DNA of 64,000 nt from Trema orientale (taxonomy: Eukaryota > Streptophyta > Magnoliopsida > Rosales > Cannabaceae): the NCBI GenBank assembly GCA_002914845.1, contig JXTC01000053.1, forward strand, positions 181,856-245,855, given 5' to 3'. A program made the position numbers and the translations under genes. The notes under the pieces are model-generated. The model made no database searches. It was not told the origin of the DNA and saw only the letters and a list, made by a program, of their open reading frames with translations. Positions 24,701-37,000 of the stretch are shown in pieces. How positions within the stretch are numbered: position 1 is the first letter of the stretch; each line of letters starts with the position of its first letter.

Positions 24701-25273
24701 AATTTTATATTTGACTAAAATATTTTTTCTTCCTTTTGTTTTTTCGATGTTCTAATAGGACAAAGAAAGGAAGTTGGGTTTTAAAGACATCAACTAAATG
24801 CTATGCAATCTTTGTTCCTTACTTATTTCAAAGAAATATTCCATCAAGTGATGGCATATGATTTCAAAGTCTCCATTATTCCTTTGTCTAAAATCCAAAA
24901 CAAACAATGGAATGAGCCTTAAACGAGAATGCTCATTCTACTCTAAGATCCATTCTAGTGAAACAATTTAACGAACATGTCATTCACTTGAAGTTTTAGT
25001 ATTAATAAAGTTATTTTATTGAAACAAACTCTTGATAATGAATTAATAGAGGAAGAAAAAGTAAAACTATTGGAGGCAAAAAAAAAAAAAAAAAAAAAGA
25101 ACAAGCATCTTTTATGTTGCAAACCTGTACTTTGTTTCAAAGCAAATATGTTATTAATTTCTCTTTTCATTTTAAAATATTTGTTGTTTGCTCTTCTTGA
25201 AGACTTAAAAATGATACATGATTATCTAATCTTTAAGTAGAAGTTTGAGATCAAGAGAAACATCGATTTGTAG

Positions 25274-25742
25274 TTTCTTCATCAATATGTAAACATTTGC
25301 TATTGCTGCTGTTATTTGGTATAAAACAACATGTCGTTTTCCAATCTACTCATTTGTTTTAAAAAACAATATTTTAGAATCTGTTGTTTTTTAATTAGGA
25401 ACACGTTGGTGTCGTTTCATATTTTTTCCTGAGACACGAAAACCCAAGTTAAAATTAGGTCCTATACGGAATTTTTAGGAAAAAAAAACAATTAGAAAAA
25501 TATGTAAACATTTCTTCATCAATATGTAAACATTTGCTATTGTTGCTATAATTTGGTGATAAAACTACATGTCATTTTCCAGTCTGCTCATTTGTTTTAA
25601 AAAACGATATTTTAGAATCTGTTGTTGTTTAATTAAGAACACGTTGGTGTCGTTTCATATTTTTTCCTGAGACACGAAAACCCAAGTTAAAATTAGGTCT
25701 TGTACGGCATTTTTAGGAAAAAAAAATACAATTAGAAAAATA
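25274..25742. repeat. Tandem duplication of a 237-bp unit upstream of DCL
   Basis: Copies at about 25274-25510 and 25511-25742 share long blocks such as ACACGTTGGTGTCGTTTCAT and GAGACACGAAAACCCAAGTT. They differ at scattered positions (GTTGTTTTTTAATTAGG against GTTGTTGTTTAATTAAG). No coding signal. Confidence 0.88.
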
Positions 25743-26097
25743 TAATGGGTTCTGTTTTTGTACATCGGATACTGTTTTTATTAGAAAAATGTCATTTTAA
25801 AAAAATATTTATAAAAATACCATATTTAAAATAATAACTAGTAACTGATAATCAGTTTTCAAGTATTGGTAACTAGTAACTAAAGATATTTATAACTAGT
25901 AACTATTAACTAAAAACTAGTTTTTAGAAACTTATAACTAATAACTATTTTAAAATTTTTATTTTTGTAAATTCTTTTAAAAAAATGAAAATTTTCTAAT
26001 AAAAACCGAACATTAAAAAGAAGGACAAAAACAAAAAAAAACGACACCCTGACATCCGGAGTTTTGTAATTCTTTTTGGTTTTTATATGTAAAAGTG
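25743..26097. mobile_element. Foldback element family H, copy 1, abutting the DCL gene
   Basis: It is palindromic, with a centre of short direct repeats like GGTAACTAGTAACTAAAG and arms GTTTTTATTAGAAAAATGTC against TTTTCTAATAAAAACCG. The outer right arm GTAATTCTTTTTGGTTTTTA matches the copy at 46632-47012. It ends about 290 bp before the DCL start codon, so it probably forms part of that promoter. Confidence 0.65.
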
Positions 26098-26384
26098 TAT
26101 TAGGCCCATTAAATCTCTGGACCCAATTTTCAAAGCCCAGGACTGTACCATTGGATCCAGATAGAAGGCCCAGCCTAATAAGAAGCGTTAGGCAACCACA
26201 GAAAAAAGCAGAGAGGTGGAGACTGGAGAGCCGGCCTTTGCTTTCTCTGCGACTTTATCTGGTAAATACAACCCCTCTCACTGATACAAGTACAACCATG
26301 GCCGTGGTTGGTGAACATGGTAGTCGGTAGATAACAGAGAGAAGATATAGCTTCAGTGGTAGAGGTTGGGGCACTCTCACTGCC

Positions 26385-28566
26385 ATGGCTTCCATATCAA
26401 AACCATCGCCACCTCCTCCTCTTAACAACCTTCACAGATATTCTCTCTCTTCTTCTCACCACTGCCCCGTCACTTTATCTTTTCCCCTTCGCTCCATAAC
26501 TCGTTTAAGCGCCGCCCTTAAGACTGGTTCAGACGGTGGCCGTGGCAGCACTAGCAGTACTAGTAGTAGTAGTAGTAGTAGAATTGGTAGTAGCCCAGAA
26601 GTGTTCGGCCCCGGTTTGCTGAGAAAGCCGGTCGTGTCCCCAAGAAGGGACATAGCTGGAATTTCAGAGGAAGATGAGGACGAGAATGAGATTGAGCGGA
26701 AGAGGGTTTACGAGGATGAGGACGAAGAAGATGATGAGGATCGATGGGTCGATTGGGAGGACAAGATTTTGGAAGACACTGTGCCTTTGGTTGGCTTTGT
26801 TAGAATGCTTATTCATTCTGGAAAGTAAGAAATTATAACAAGCTTTCTTAATTTTACAGATTGGTGTGCTTAATATTATGGTATTTGATTGAATCGTTAC
26901 TTGTTGTCCCATGCAACATAGTTTTGAGCACGAATTGGGGTTTGAGAGGAACCTTTTTTTATCTGAGAAGGGTCTGTGGAACTCGTTCTGGGTAGTGGAT
27001 ACTTTGGCGGGAATTCTTGATAACATGGGGGTTACACTTAATCTGTTTCGGTTTGTAGTCATGTTTGAACACTATCAGGTCCTTGGTGGTTTATTCTCTA
27101 TCGAGTACTTGTCACGTATTTTTATCCTTGTTCATGTTTTGGGCAAATATTCCTGAGAGGTTTTTGTAGCATTTGATGATTTTAATTCCTAGCCCTGCTG
27201 CAAATAGAGGATAGGACTTTTTAAGTCTTTAGTCTTTTTGCTGTTGGAGCCCTTCATAAGCACAAATATGACAGTTTGAACTTTAGGATATAATTATGTG
27301 CGATACTTATCTGGGTTTTGGCTTAAGTATTAGTGGCTGGCTTAGGCTTAGGAGCTTTCTGGTCTTCGACTCGACAGTAGACTATATGGTTGTTTATGGC
27401 CTTATTGGTCTTCTGCTAGGGAAGTTAAGTTGTTTGGCTTAGCACCTTGGGTTTGGGATGTCAGTTTCAAGTTTACCTAGTGCACTACACCAACGCATGA
27501 CTATGCTGAGATTGTTTCTATTGACTTGGAAGTAATTTTGTTAGGAGACAGTAGCTGGTGCCCTATTTGACTGGTTCACATTTCAAATGAGCTTTTAACA
27601 TGTGTATTCGATGAAAACGCCTATTCTAGATAATTAGTTGCTTCCACATGGTCGGATAGGCAAGAAAAATTCGAACTAGAGCTGAAGTAACTTCTGCTAA
27701 ACTCTTTTGTTGTGATATTTATTGCAAATATCTAGTGTTTTTAGCTAATTTGAAATGCTATATTTTGTGTGTCTCTTGTTGTGTTGGCTAATTATGGTCA
27801 TGTGCAAATGTGAAATTATGTTTACAGATATGAAAGTGGAGAGAGGTTGAGTCCTGAGCACGAGAAAATCATTCTTGAGAAGTTGCTTCCCTTCCATCCA
27901 GAGTGCGAGAAGAAGATTGGATGTGGAATTGATTATGTCACTGTAACTCTCCGTGCCCCCCATTTTTCTCTGCATATCTAGATTATGTTTTTTAATTCAT
28001 TGTTGTTTTTTCAGTCTTTACCTGAAGAATTTTTTGTGGTATGCTTGATCTGGATATGCTTTTTTCATGTCATCATGTGTCTTCATTTTGTTCCTGGAGT
28101 ACTGCTCCATATAGCTACTAAAGCCAACCAATAGACCTATACAACAANCTTTAGCCACTTCATCTCCTTGAGGCTAGCTCAGTTCGTAAAGTCAAGAATG
28201 TGTACAAGAAACCAAGTGGCATTGATATGCCTATAGCTTTTGAGTTTTCAAAATAAAGAAATAAGGGAAATCAAGCTGTCTTATTGGGAAGTCTTCGTGT
28301 TATGAATGATTTCACCTTTTTTTTTTTTTTTTTGGCAATTTGATCATATTTCTAATCTGTTGTATGTCTCTTCTTTGGATTGACAGGTTGGTTATCATCC
28401 TGATTTTGAAAGGTCGCGATGTTTGTTCATTGTTCAAAAGGATGGAAATTTAGTTGACTTTTCATATTGGAAATGCATCAAGGGCCTGATCAGGAAGAAC
28501 TATCCTTTATATGCGGATAGCTTCATTCTCAGACATTTCCGCCAACGGCACAAGCATGGTTTATGA
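26385..28566 (+). CDS. DCL: DCL-like plastid protein (DUF3223/DeCL domain)
   Basis: Homologue of tomato DEFECTIVE CHLOROPLASTS AND LEAVES, a plastid protein needed for chloroplast development and maturation of plastid rRNA. Exons 26385-26824, 27828-27942 and 28387-28566 join with matching phases (2, 0) into 244 aa; all introns are GT-AG. Residues 1-50 are Ser/Thr- and Arg-rich with few acidic residues, as in a chloroplast transit peptide. A poly-Ser stretch (about 56-65) and an acidic linker (about 95-120) follow. The DeCL domain spans about 130-240, with PLVGFVRMLIHSGKYESGER, LSPEHEKIILEKLLPFHP and SRCLFIVQKDGNLVDFSYWK. The ATG at 26385 sits in CCATGG. An upstream 10-codon ORF at 26298-26330 could damp translation. 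Intron 2 contains an ambiguous base at 28148. Confidence 0.93.
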
Positions 28567-29599
28567 AGTTAGAATCATTTTCCATGTTACCTTTTATACA
28601 AGAATGAGTGAAGGAAAAGTAAAAAAAGGATCTTTTCTTATTCCTTGCTGCAATCTCATATTTTTTTAGTGCTGAAATATCGTGCTGGAAAATAGAAGTA
28701 GATATTGAAAATTTGTTTCGAGTTGGAAGACATGCAACTTAAATTAGAATTCTTGTTGAAGCTGAAGAAGGAAACCAAATTTGGGTTCTTGTTATTCTCT
28801 TACATGGCTTATAATGTTTGACTGTTTACCAAATTCTTTTATATAGGATGGAGCTTCTTGTGATATTTGGTTCCTTTAAATTTCAGTTTTTGTGTTACAA
28901 TCTTAAAGACGTCCTTCAAAGATTTGACATTCCCGTCTGAAGTAGTTTCTATGCTTGGTACTGGTGACGCAAGATAGGAAGCAAGAAGAAGAAGAGAACC
29001 TAGGGAAGAAAATGAGAGGGGAATCTATAAGAAGAACAAGAGAGAATTCAAATTCCTCCCTGGTTTGGTCGGTAAGAGAATGTTTAAGTTGTATAATAGC
29101 AGTATAACTAATCCACTACTTGATCATGAAATTCTCTTATAAAATCTCTCGAACTTAAGGGACTAAAAATTAGTTAAATTGAGGATTTTTATTCATTGCT
29201 TAATATTTTCCTTCCTAAGATCATTATTCCAAGCAAATCTATCCCGCTCATTTTTTCCATTTCTCCCTTCTACCGAATATACTCATTCTTCGGATTGGGC
29301 CTATCTTTTACCCAAATGGGGCCTACTCATGCTAGTATTACATGTGTGTTTAGTAGGAAGGAGAAATGAAAGGAGGGTATGGGGATTAATAAATGCCATG
29401 GACGCGGGTTGGTGGTTGTTTGGTAATAAGGAATGAATTTCTAAATGTATTAATTTAACTAATTTTCAAAATTCTCTGAATTTGAGATATATGAGGAGGG
29501 AATTTCACAATCAGGTAGGACAACAACTAAAGCATTCCCCCCATTTGTCTCCTCCTACCAAAAAAATAATAAATACATATTATTTAATATTTTTTTAGT
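28567..29599. other. DCL 3' flank and intergenic DNA
   Basis: Includes the presumed 3' UTR of DCL. The open frame at 29179-29436 has no known domain. No poly(A) signal was assigned with confidence. Confidence 0.4.
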
Positions 29600-29697
29600 T
29601 TCTATTTTTTACCATAAAAAGATGTGCATGATGAATTTTCTAGACAAAACAATACCTATAAATATGTTTTAAAAAAATACCTACCAAATCCAGCATA
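29600..29697. mobile_element. MITE family B, partial copy
   Basis: Only one end is present: CATAAAAAGATGTGCATGAT, then AATACCTA and AAATACCTACCAAATCCAGC, followed by a TATATATA run. It matches the right half of the copies at 10252-11002. Confidence 0.6.
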
Positions 29698-30604
29698 CAT
29701 TATATATATTTTATTGAATTCGGATAATTTAATTGAGGGTGAAAAGTTCTTGGTGGGATAAGGTACTCGTCGAATTTTACTAGAGCTAAACGAGGAGATA
29801 GAGAAAGGGACCGAGGGACTAACGCTATTGAATGAGCTTTGGACAATTGGACCTCTGGAAAAGTAATGACAATACAATTGGAGTTTGTTGTTCGTTAGAA
29901 TCGTTATTCATGGTCAAATAGCTCATCTAATGCCGGTCACTGATTGAATGATTCTTATCTTAATTGAGTCACCTGTGACCTGATGATGAGGTCACAATAA
30001 ATGATGTTAAAATTAATTTGGTTAATATCGGATTATTATTTTTATTATTATTTTTGGGGGAAGACTAATATCAGATTTTGAACTTTATACACGTTTAGCA
30101 TAGGGCTTTTACGACAAGTTCTTATAAAAACTGTTTCTTTCTTTCCTTTTTTATTTTTTTTTTCCTTGAAAGGAAATTATAGTTTTTTTATTTTTTTTTT
30201 CCTTGAAAGAAAATTATAGTTTATATCAAGATACATCAGTTAATTTACTGGTAAATCAAATGATGAACTCAGGACATTGACTATCATACCCGAATTTTAA
30301 CTAAAAGATACTAAAAAGAAATAAAAATTTTTAAACTTTTAAGTGTCCAAAACATACATCCAATCAAAATTTCCTTGGACTATGTTTGATAGGAGTTGAA
30401 GGAAGGAAAGAAGGAGAGTTAATAAAATCTAGGGAAGGAGATGAGAGCACTATTATCTTGTTATGTTTGATAGGAGACGAAGGGAAAAAGATCAAAATCA
30501 TCTCAACTACTTAAATTATGATAGTCATTAAATAATGACATAATAGCTACAAAAAAATACCTTATAAATAGGTTAAAAAAAGTGCTTAGCCATATATATA
30601 CATA
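29698..30604. other. Intergenic, no gene
   Basis: AT-rich. A short tandem duplication (TTTTCCTTGAAAGGAAATTA and a near copy) lies at about 30140-30225. Motifs with TATGTTTGATAGGAG near 30380 and 30463 may be old transposon ends. Confidence 0.4.
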
Positions 30605-30850
30605 GAGCACCAATCCAGTAGGTATTTTTTTCAATTACCTATATATAGGTACTATTTTAACCAATGAAATTTTATCATGCATATTTTTTTATATTAAAAA
30701 GTAAGAAAGAAAAATAGTATTAATAATGCACGTCTTTTCATACAACTTATTATAGCCGTTGGATCACCATTAGATGGTGTGATCCAATGGCTAAAAAAAA
30801 ATACCTACACATAGGTAAAAATAAAAAAATACCTATTAAATTGACAACCA
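30605..30850 (-). mobile_element. MITE family B, full copy in a TA run
   Basis: Starts AGAGCACCAATCCAGTAGGT and ends TACCTATTAAATTGACAACC, with inverted-repeat ends and the CACGTCTTTTCAT core. The CACGTCTTTT core puts it in the opposite orientation to the copies at 10252-11002. It is flanked by TATATATA on both sides. Confidence 0.75.
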
Positions 30851-30860
30851 TATATATATA

Positions 30861-31215
30861 GGGATAACTGCAAAAAAATACCCTGAAGTTTGGGTGTTCT
30901 GCAATTTAAACCCTAAAGTTTGAACTCTACAAAATAATACCCTGAGATTAAGAATTTCTGAAAATTTATACCCTGGACAGATTTTTTGACCAATTTTAGG
31001 AACGAAAAAATAATAATATCCTCAATTAAAACTAGATTAATCCATATTATTCATCTTAATTTTGAAGATATTATTGTATTTTATCAGTTAAAAATCAACA
31101 TAGGGTATTAATTTTTAGAAATTCGTAATCTCAGGGTATTATTTTGCAGAATTCAAACTTCAAAGTTTAAATTGCAAAACATCCAAATATAAGAGTATTT
31201 TTTTACAATTATCCC
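30861..31215. mobile_element. Foldback MITE family C, copy 1, in a TA run
   Basis: Left end GGGATAACTGCAAAAAAATA and right end TTTTTTTACAATTATCCC are inverted repeats. The pairing continues inward for more than 100 bp (ATAATACCCTGAGATTA against TAATCTCAGGGTATTAT). The 355-bp element is bounded by TATATATA runs on both sides, the left run shared with the family B copy ending at 30850. No coding capacity. Confidence 0.85.
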
Positions 31216-31791
31216 TATATATATATATATATATCACATTTGGGCCCGATTAATCATCATGCCGTACATCAGAGTGTTCCCAAATCCCAAATCCTGAGTT
31301 TCCATGTGTAATATTGTCATGTAGAATCACTAATTGGCAATCAGTAGCATCATGAAAGTGTTGTAAAGGATTCTAAGCAGTGTATGCATCACATTCGGTT
31401 GTCCACCACCAAGAGACAGAGAGGATTTTATCTTATGATTTATCCACATACGATCGGTGATGGAGAGGAACTCCACTGACCAATCACAAGTCACCACTAG
31501 TCACCGAGACAAACTTAGCTCTATGAAGAATTGAATAGGCGCCCACATGCACTAAATGACATTTCTTTCCTTTCTTTTCTAGGAAAACAAATGTCGTCTT
31601 AATCTTGGTCCATTAAAATGTTTAAACCTATTTTGGGACATTGCCTTTTGTTTTTGTGGTGGAGCAACCAATTCGATCTAAAGAAAACAACGTGGTGATG
31701 TTTCCCCTGCTGAATGTCACATATATCAAATGACAAATTTTCTACCACGTGTTCAGTTTAGAAGGTTCATACCAAGAATGATTTGGTTTTC

Positions 31792-31885
31792 TGTTCACAA
31801 TGTCCATCTCTTTGGACTTTGTCTCTTAAAGTTAGACGTGTTCACAATGTCCATCTCTTTGGACTTTGTCTCTTAAAGTTAGACG
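31792..31885. repeat. Exact tandem duplication of 47 bp
   Basis: Two identical units, 31792-31838 and 31839-31885, begin TGTTCACAATGTCCATCTCT and end AAAGTTAGACG. Perfect identity points to a recent event. Confidence 0.92.
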
Positions 31886-31898
31886 TGTATGATCTAAG

Positions 31899-32596
31899 GG
31901 CCCATTTAGTGCATAGGATTGGGATTGAGATTAGGATAAATAGTCCTAATTCTATATTTGGTGAAAATTTTTTACCGGACTAATAGTCCCTGACTCAAAA
32001 TAATCCCATATATTGTGGGATAAACAATCCCACCTAACATTTGGGATTACTGAGGATTATTTCTTCCAAAATCGCATTTTTATCATATATATATATATGG
32101 TTGCCAATTCAGTAGGTTTTTTTTTTTTTTTTTAACCTATATATAGGTATCATTTTGGCCAATGAAAATTTTTTTATATATTTTTTTATATTAAAAAGTA
32201 AGAGAGAAAAATAACATTAATGATGCACGTCTTTTCATGCACTTCATACATATGTACGCTCCATTTCTTGGCTTAGATCTATTAGGAAAAATTGCTCTAG
32301 TTTTAGGATGAGTAGATCTTGTTCTGTTTGGTTGCAGAAGAAACAAAATTAGACTTCATACACAAAGATGAACTGGCAAAAGAAGAGATTGAAGATCGAA
32401 GACGTATACCGGATTTCGACTAGCTCGATATTTTACTAGGGTTTTAATTTCTAATATTTCATTTTTTTTTCTTTTAAATTTAGTCCAATCTAATCATATG
32501 CCAAACACAGTATTGAATCCAGTGTAATCCAATCTAGTTAATTCCAGTTTAATCCAAGTCACTTAATTTAATTCAATCTCGAATCCTAAACAGGCC
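31899..32596. mobile_element. Possible hAT-like nonautonomous element, interrupted
   Basis: Left end GGGCCCATTTAGTGCATAGG and right end ATCCTAAACAGGCCC are roughly inverted, and inner parts pair too (GGATTGGGATTGAGATTAGG against TCCAATCTAGTT). A family B copy sits inside at 32099-32245. No 8-bp target duplication was found, so the class is uncertain. Confidence 0.45.
32099..32245 (-). mobile_element. MITE family B, truncated copy
   Basis: GGTTGCCAATTCAGTAGGTT follows a TATATATA run; ACCTATATATAGGTATCATT and GATGCACGTCTTTTCATGC are also present. The other half is missing. Confidence 0.65.
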
Positions 32597-32723
32597 CTAA
32601 AGGACTAAACCATTGCATAGGAGTACTACTTATTTAGAACCCATGCATAGGGCAGATGTACTAATCCGTATCACAAAAAGATCATAAATGAAAAGAGTTG
32701 GGATAGGAATAAGAAGAAATTAA

Positions 32724-33080
32724 GGGATAGTGTCACTTTTATACCTTATATTTTGAAAATTTGTTTAATTTATACCTTATGTTTTGATTATTATCAACAT
32801 TGACCCTTAGATTTTAAATCTGTTATAAATTTATACCCTGACACCAATTTAGAGCAATTAATTTACCAAAATGATTTAATAAACTTATTCTCGGATCAAT
32901 ATTAATACAGTTTATTTTAAATTTTTTAAACGACATCTTGGTAAATTAACTGCTCTAAATCGGTATCAGGATATAAATTTGTGACAGATTTCAAATCTAA
33001 AGGTCAATATTAATAATAATTAAAATAAAATATATTTAAATAAAGTGTTAAAATACAAGGTATAAAAATGATAATATTCC
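32724..33080. mobile_element. Foldback MITE family D
   Basis: Left end GGGATAGTGTCACTTTTATA pairs with the complement of the right end (GGAATATTATCATTTTTATA). Inner arms also pair (AATTTACCAAAATGATTTAA against CGACATCTTGGTAAATTAAC). About 357 bp, no coding content. Confidence 0.7.
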
Positions 33081-33237
33081 AAAAATTAAATATTCGTATT
33101 CGCTCTTAATTTTACTAATTATATGAAATTAGTTTGTAGAGAAATACTTTTAACATGCATTTTCATTACAGTCAATTGCGAATTAGTAAACTCAACATAA
33201 AATATTTTTTACCACAAATGTTTCTAAAGTATGTAAT

Positions 33238-34065
33238 TGTGAGACCCATTTCTAATATCAATCACATCTCACCACATGGAGAAGTTAAAGAGTTAATTGG
33301 AGATTAATTAAAGATAATTAACCGCTATTAATCCCCTGATAAAACTAGTATTGACCACGTGGTATGACTTGTATAATTTCTTTAAGAACTCATTAAAAGT
33401 TATATGTAAGTCACATGATCCTAATTAGACCACTATATCAGGGTCAAAACTGACAGACCTCTTGAACAAGGGTTAGAACTTTATGATGTTAGGGGTCTAC
33501 CCTCTCATCTTCTCTTAAGACCCATTAGAGAGATAGATTAAGTCTGAGGGTCCCAAGTCATCATATGGGCTCAGGTTAGATCCAAACCCAAGCCAAAGCA
33601 AAACACTTTTGAGAGCCATGATTCTACTTTACATGTCACAGCATTCTGTAGAAGTACAAGATACAAATATCGAAAGGAATTTAGGGGAAATGATTTGAAC
33701 CTACAATGACAACATGCAGCAGAAGTTGCAGGTAACTCTTTCACCTCCTGTCACATAATATAGTGCTTCCATTACCCCTATGGACAAGTGAGCGGCGCCC
33801 AAAGACAAGTGACCGAGAGGAGGACATGTGTCTAGGTTGAAGGACCACTAAACCCTAATGCCTTCGCCTATAGATATTACATTTAGATTCGTATTAAATC
33901 ATCGCTTCCTTCATACTCTTTGCCTCTACGGACTTAAACATCGGAGTGCTTTGCAGACACCTCGGGACCCTACATGGAAGGAGACGAGAACACGTGGACA
34001 ATAAGAAAACAACACCAATAGTAATTCTCCTAAGACTAGGTTCCCTACAAGTATTTTCTGTCACA
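33238..34065 (+). mobile_element. Probable solo LTR, 828 bp
   Basis: Ends TGTGA and TCACA are perfect inverted repeats. Near the right side, CGGACTTAAACATCGGAGTG and a TATA-like CTATAGATATTAC resemble U5 and U3/R parts of plant gypsy LTRs. No primer site follows. The flanks GTAAT and TAAAC do not match, so either the ends are misjudged or the site was rearranged. Confidence 0.5.
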
Positions 34066-37000
34066 TAAACCCGTTTTAATTATAGTTGTTTTTATTTTAA
34101 AAGTGGATTTATTTTATGATGACGTGGCAAGACAGAATTAACAAAGTTCGAGGAAAAGGGTTCGTGTATGTCCAAATCAATTACTCCTAGTCTCCTGCAA
34201 GGAAAAGGCAGCAACTATTTTAGGCGCTAATGGCTTATAGTTAATCAGATAATGAGGCCGGTGGACATGGACTCCACGGGAATGGCCCATCAAGTTGGGC
34301 GGCCAAGTCTATCCAACTTTGGTGGTAAAATTTTCTTTTGACCTTTTTCAAGAGTATTGCCATACAATGCTAATTTGGTCATTAGTGTCCATAAAAATTA
34401 TATTTTAAACATTTGTTTGTTTGTTTATGTTTCTTATTTCACAGAACTCAACCATGATGGTATTCGAATGAGGAATTTATACCGAATAAGATAACTATTT
34501 GCTCATCCAGTGATAAAATGTCCTCAATTATGTTATAAAAAAAGGCCTTAAATGCCGTGTTACTTGAACGAAATTATTTAAAAACATTATTCGACTAATG
34601 ATGAGCGCAAAACTACAAGAAAATAACTTCCCAATATTGTGATCGACCACGGTTGGACAAATTTAACCACGGTCAAGAACTAAAGAACAATTCACTTTTA
34701 AGTATTGCACTCGATCATATGATCGAATGTATCAACCATATTTTCTACTCAAGTTTCATATGCAAGTTTAATTAGGGTTGAACCCTCAATCGAATGATAT
34801 TACTTTTTTATAACATTTATAAATTCAAAATCTAAATGCCATTTTGTCGACACAAAGATAATATAATTGAAAATGACAATCAATAAAGATACTCTTAGAT
34901 TTTCACTCCAATAAAATAGAATGTAACCCTTTTTTTTTAATTTTTTGTTTTGGGTGTGCCTTTTTTTTTTTTTTCAATTAGTTTATAAGTTATCATATTT
35001 TTCACTATAATCCCGTAAAAATGATAATGCCCCAAATAAAATTCACTTTCCAACATAAGGAAGGTAGCTCATTTGCTTTACTTCGAATCTTAGATTGCTG
35101 GGAATCGTAGTACACTATGATTACATATCACAGTCCGAAACTCGGAAGCAAATATATTCGGCTTTAGATAGTCCTACTAGTCTGGTCCATTTTTGTAAGC
35201 GCAAACGCATTATTTGCATCTCTCTCTTCTACTGAGCCAACGACAACTCGTTTCATATTCCACTATGTCCTAATCCCCAAAGGCACCCTAAGGCCTAGGG
35301 GTTTTCCTCGTGCGGTGATAGTTAAGTCTTTGTCGTTTTGCACAGCTAGCCTTACTCTATAAGCAAACCCACATAACCACATGTTCACTTATAAATAAAA
35401 AGAAAAAAGAAAAAACCACCTTTTCCTTTGGTAGTTTTTGGGGCTTCAGCTGAAAATGACCGGCTCTAAGATTATAGAGTATCTCCACAATTCTTAAGTC
35501 GCAGATACTTTAAATATCAACTTCTTTATATGCTCTTTGGACTTTTAAAGCCTATTAGAGTTTGAAACAAAAGTAGAAACTGAAACAATTAAAAAGTATA
35601 TCTGAAATTACGGCATCCTATCCTCATTTGATTTTAATTAGTCAACTAATGGTGATATTATTTAGATTAGTGATATCATCGGTTTCTAATAGTTTATTTA
35701 TTCATTTGCCCAAATTGTAAGATTGATAGCTCTCTTTTAGCCAATTAGGGCCATACACTTTCCAAACTAGTGTCTGTTGCCGTGTAAGGATGGAACTAAT
35801 CAAATGAAATTTAAAAAAAAAAAGGAAACGAATGGTTTGAGTAAGAGAGTTTGATTTTCGTTTCTCAAATATTTTTAAACAACATTTTATTTGTTGTTGG
35901 GATGATACCAAATTCACACACCCCAATACTAAAGCCAAGGTACCTCCAATATTCTCATTTGTCCTGACGAAAAAGCCAAGTCTAGTCCTGAAACCTGACC
36001 CTATTAACCTTTTTACTCCAGCAGAACAAGAATGTAACAATTTGATGGCTGTTCGATTAATGCTTGATAGAAATTTTTAAGGAAAAAAAAATTGGAAAAT
36101 ACCAACTTTGACTAGTAACGAGATGTAAAAGTTGGCTGTTATATTGTCATGTCCATCTGAAATATAGTAAATCAGAACAGAAAACCAGGCAATATGAGAC
36201 TAGCTCCTTGTACGGCGAGGTGGGTGAAAGTAAAGACCTGTTTTGAGCCCAGTATTTATTTATTTTTTTTTGGCTATATTTTATGTTTTTCTCCCAGATT
36301 AATGAAGAATATCTTATATGCTCCCAAACAATTACAATTTACAAGTTTCAATTTTATGCCAAACAACTAAAATCATATCATTTGGTGAAGCAAACAAACG
36401 AAAAAGACATCTTTAATAATTTTTTGATAATTACATCATAATTTGTGTGTATTAAAAACCGACATGAAAGATAACAACATATGCCATTTTTTCGTATTTT
36501 AACAATTCAAAGAATATATTGAGACATTCTAAATTTCTCTTAATTTATTTATTAGCCAAGAAAATAAAAATGACTGCTTTTTTTTTTCCTTTTTTTTTTT
36601 TGGTGCCGAAAACACGGTTGACTGTTCGATATCTAAAAGACTAAAACAGAGAAAGTGCGTGCCTGCAATCTTCACGGGGGCAGCCCCTGAACTCCACGTG
36701 ACAATCACACCTTTTTTCTTGGCTCTACACTCAAATATCAGAATCAACCCAAAAAATCTAGTTGGATTGGGAAACTGGATAATTTTTAATTCCAATTTTT
36801 TTTTTGAAAAAAAAAACTGGATAAATTTAAAGAAACGTCTTATCAAAGTTCTAGTTTGACTGAGGTTATTATCCCTAATACCTAATGTCTCCCATATTAA
36901 GGTCAATCTCCGGACCTTTCCCATATTAGGGTCAATCTTCGGACCAGATTAAAAGTATACATAAATTGGATAAGAACAGATAGTCGTGTTTTTCGACTGC

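Noticed and set aside
25860..25930. ACTAGTAAC-type iterations as a possible satellite or origin element
   Set aside because: The same centre appears in the second family H foldback, so it is part of that element.
28165..28230. SINE- or tRNA-like stretch in DCL intron 2 (GGCTAGCTCAGTTCGTAAAG)
   Set aside because: It resembles an A box, but no convincing B box or cloverleaf follows, and a nearby ambiguous base limits reading.
35702..36924. Several open frames of 60-130 codons
   Set aside because: Low-complexity, Phe/Lys-rich translations from A/T runs; no splice-compatible neighbours or known motifs.
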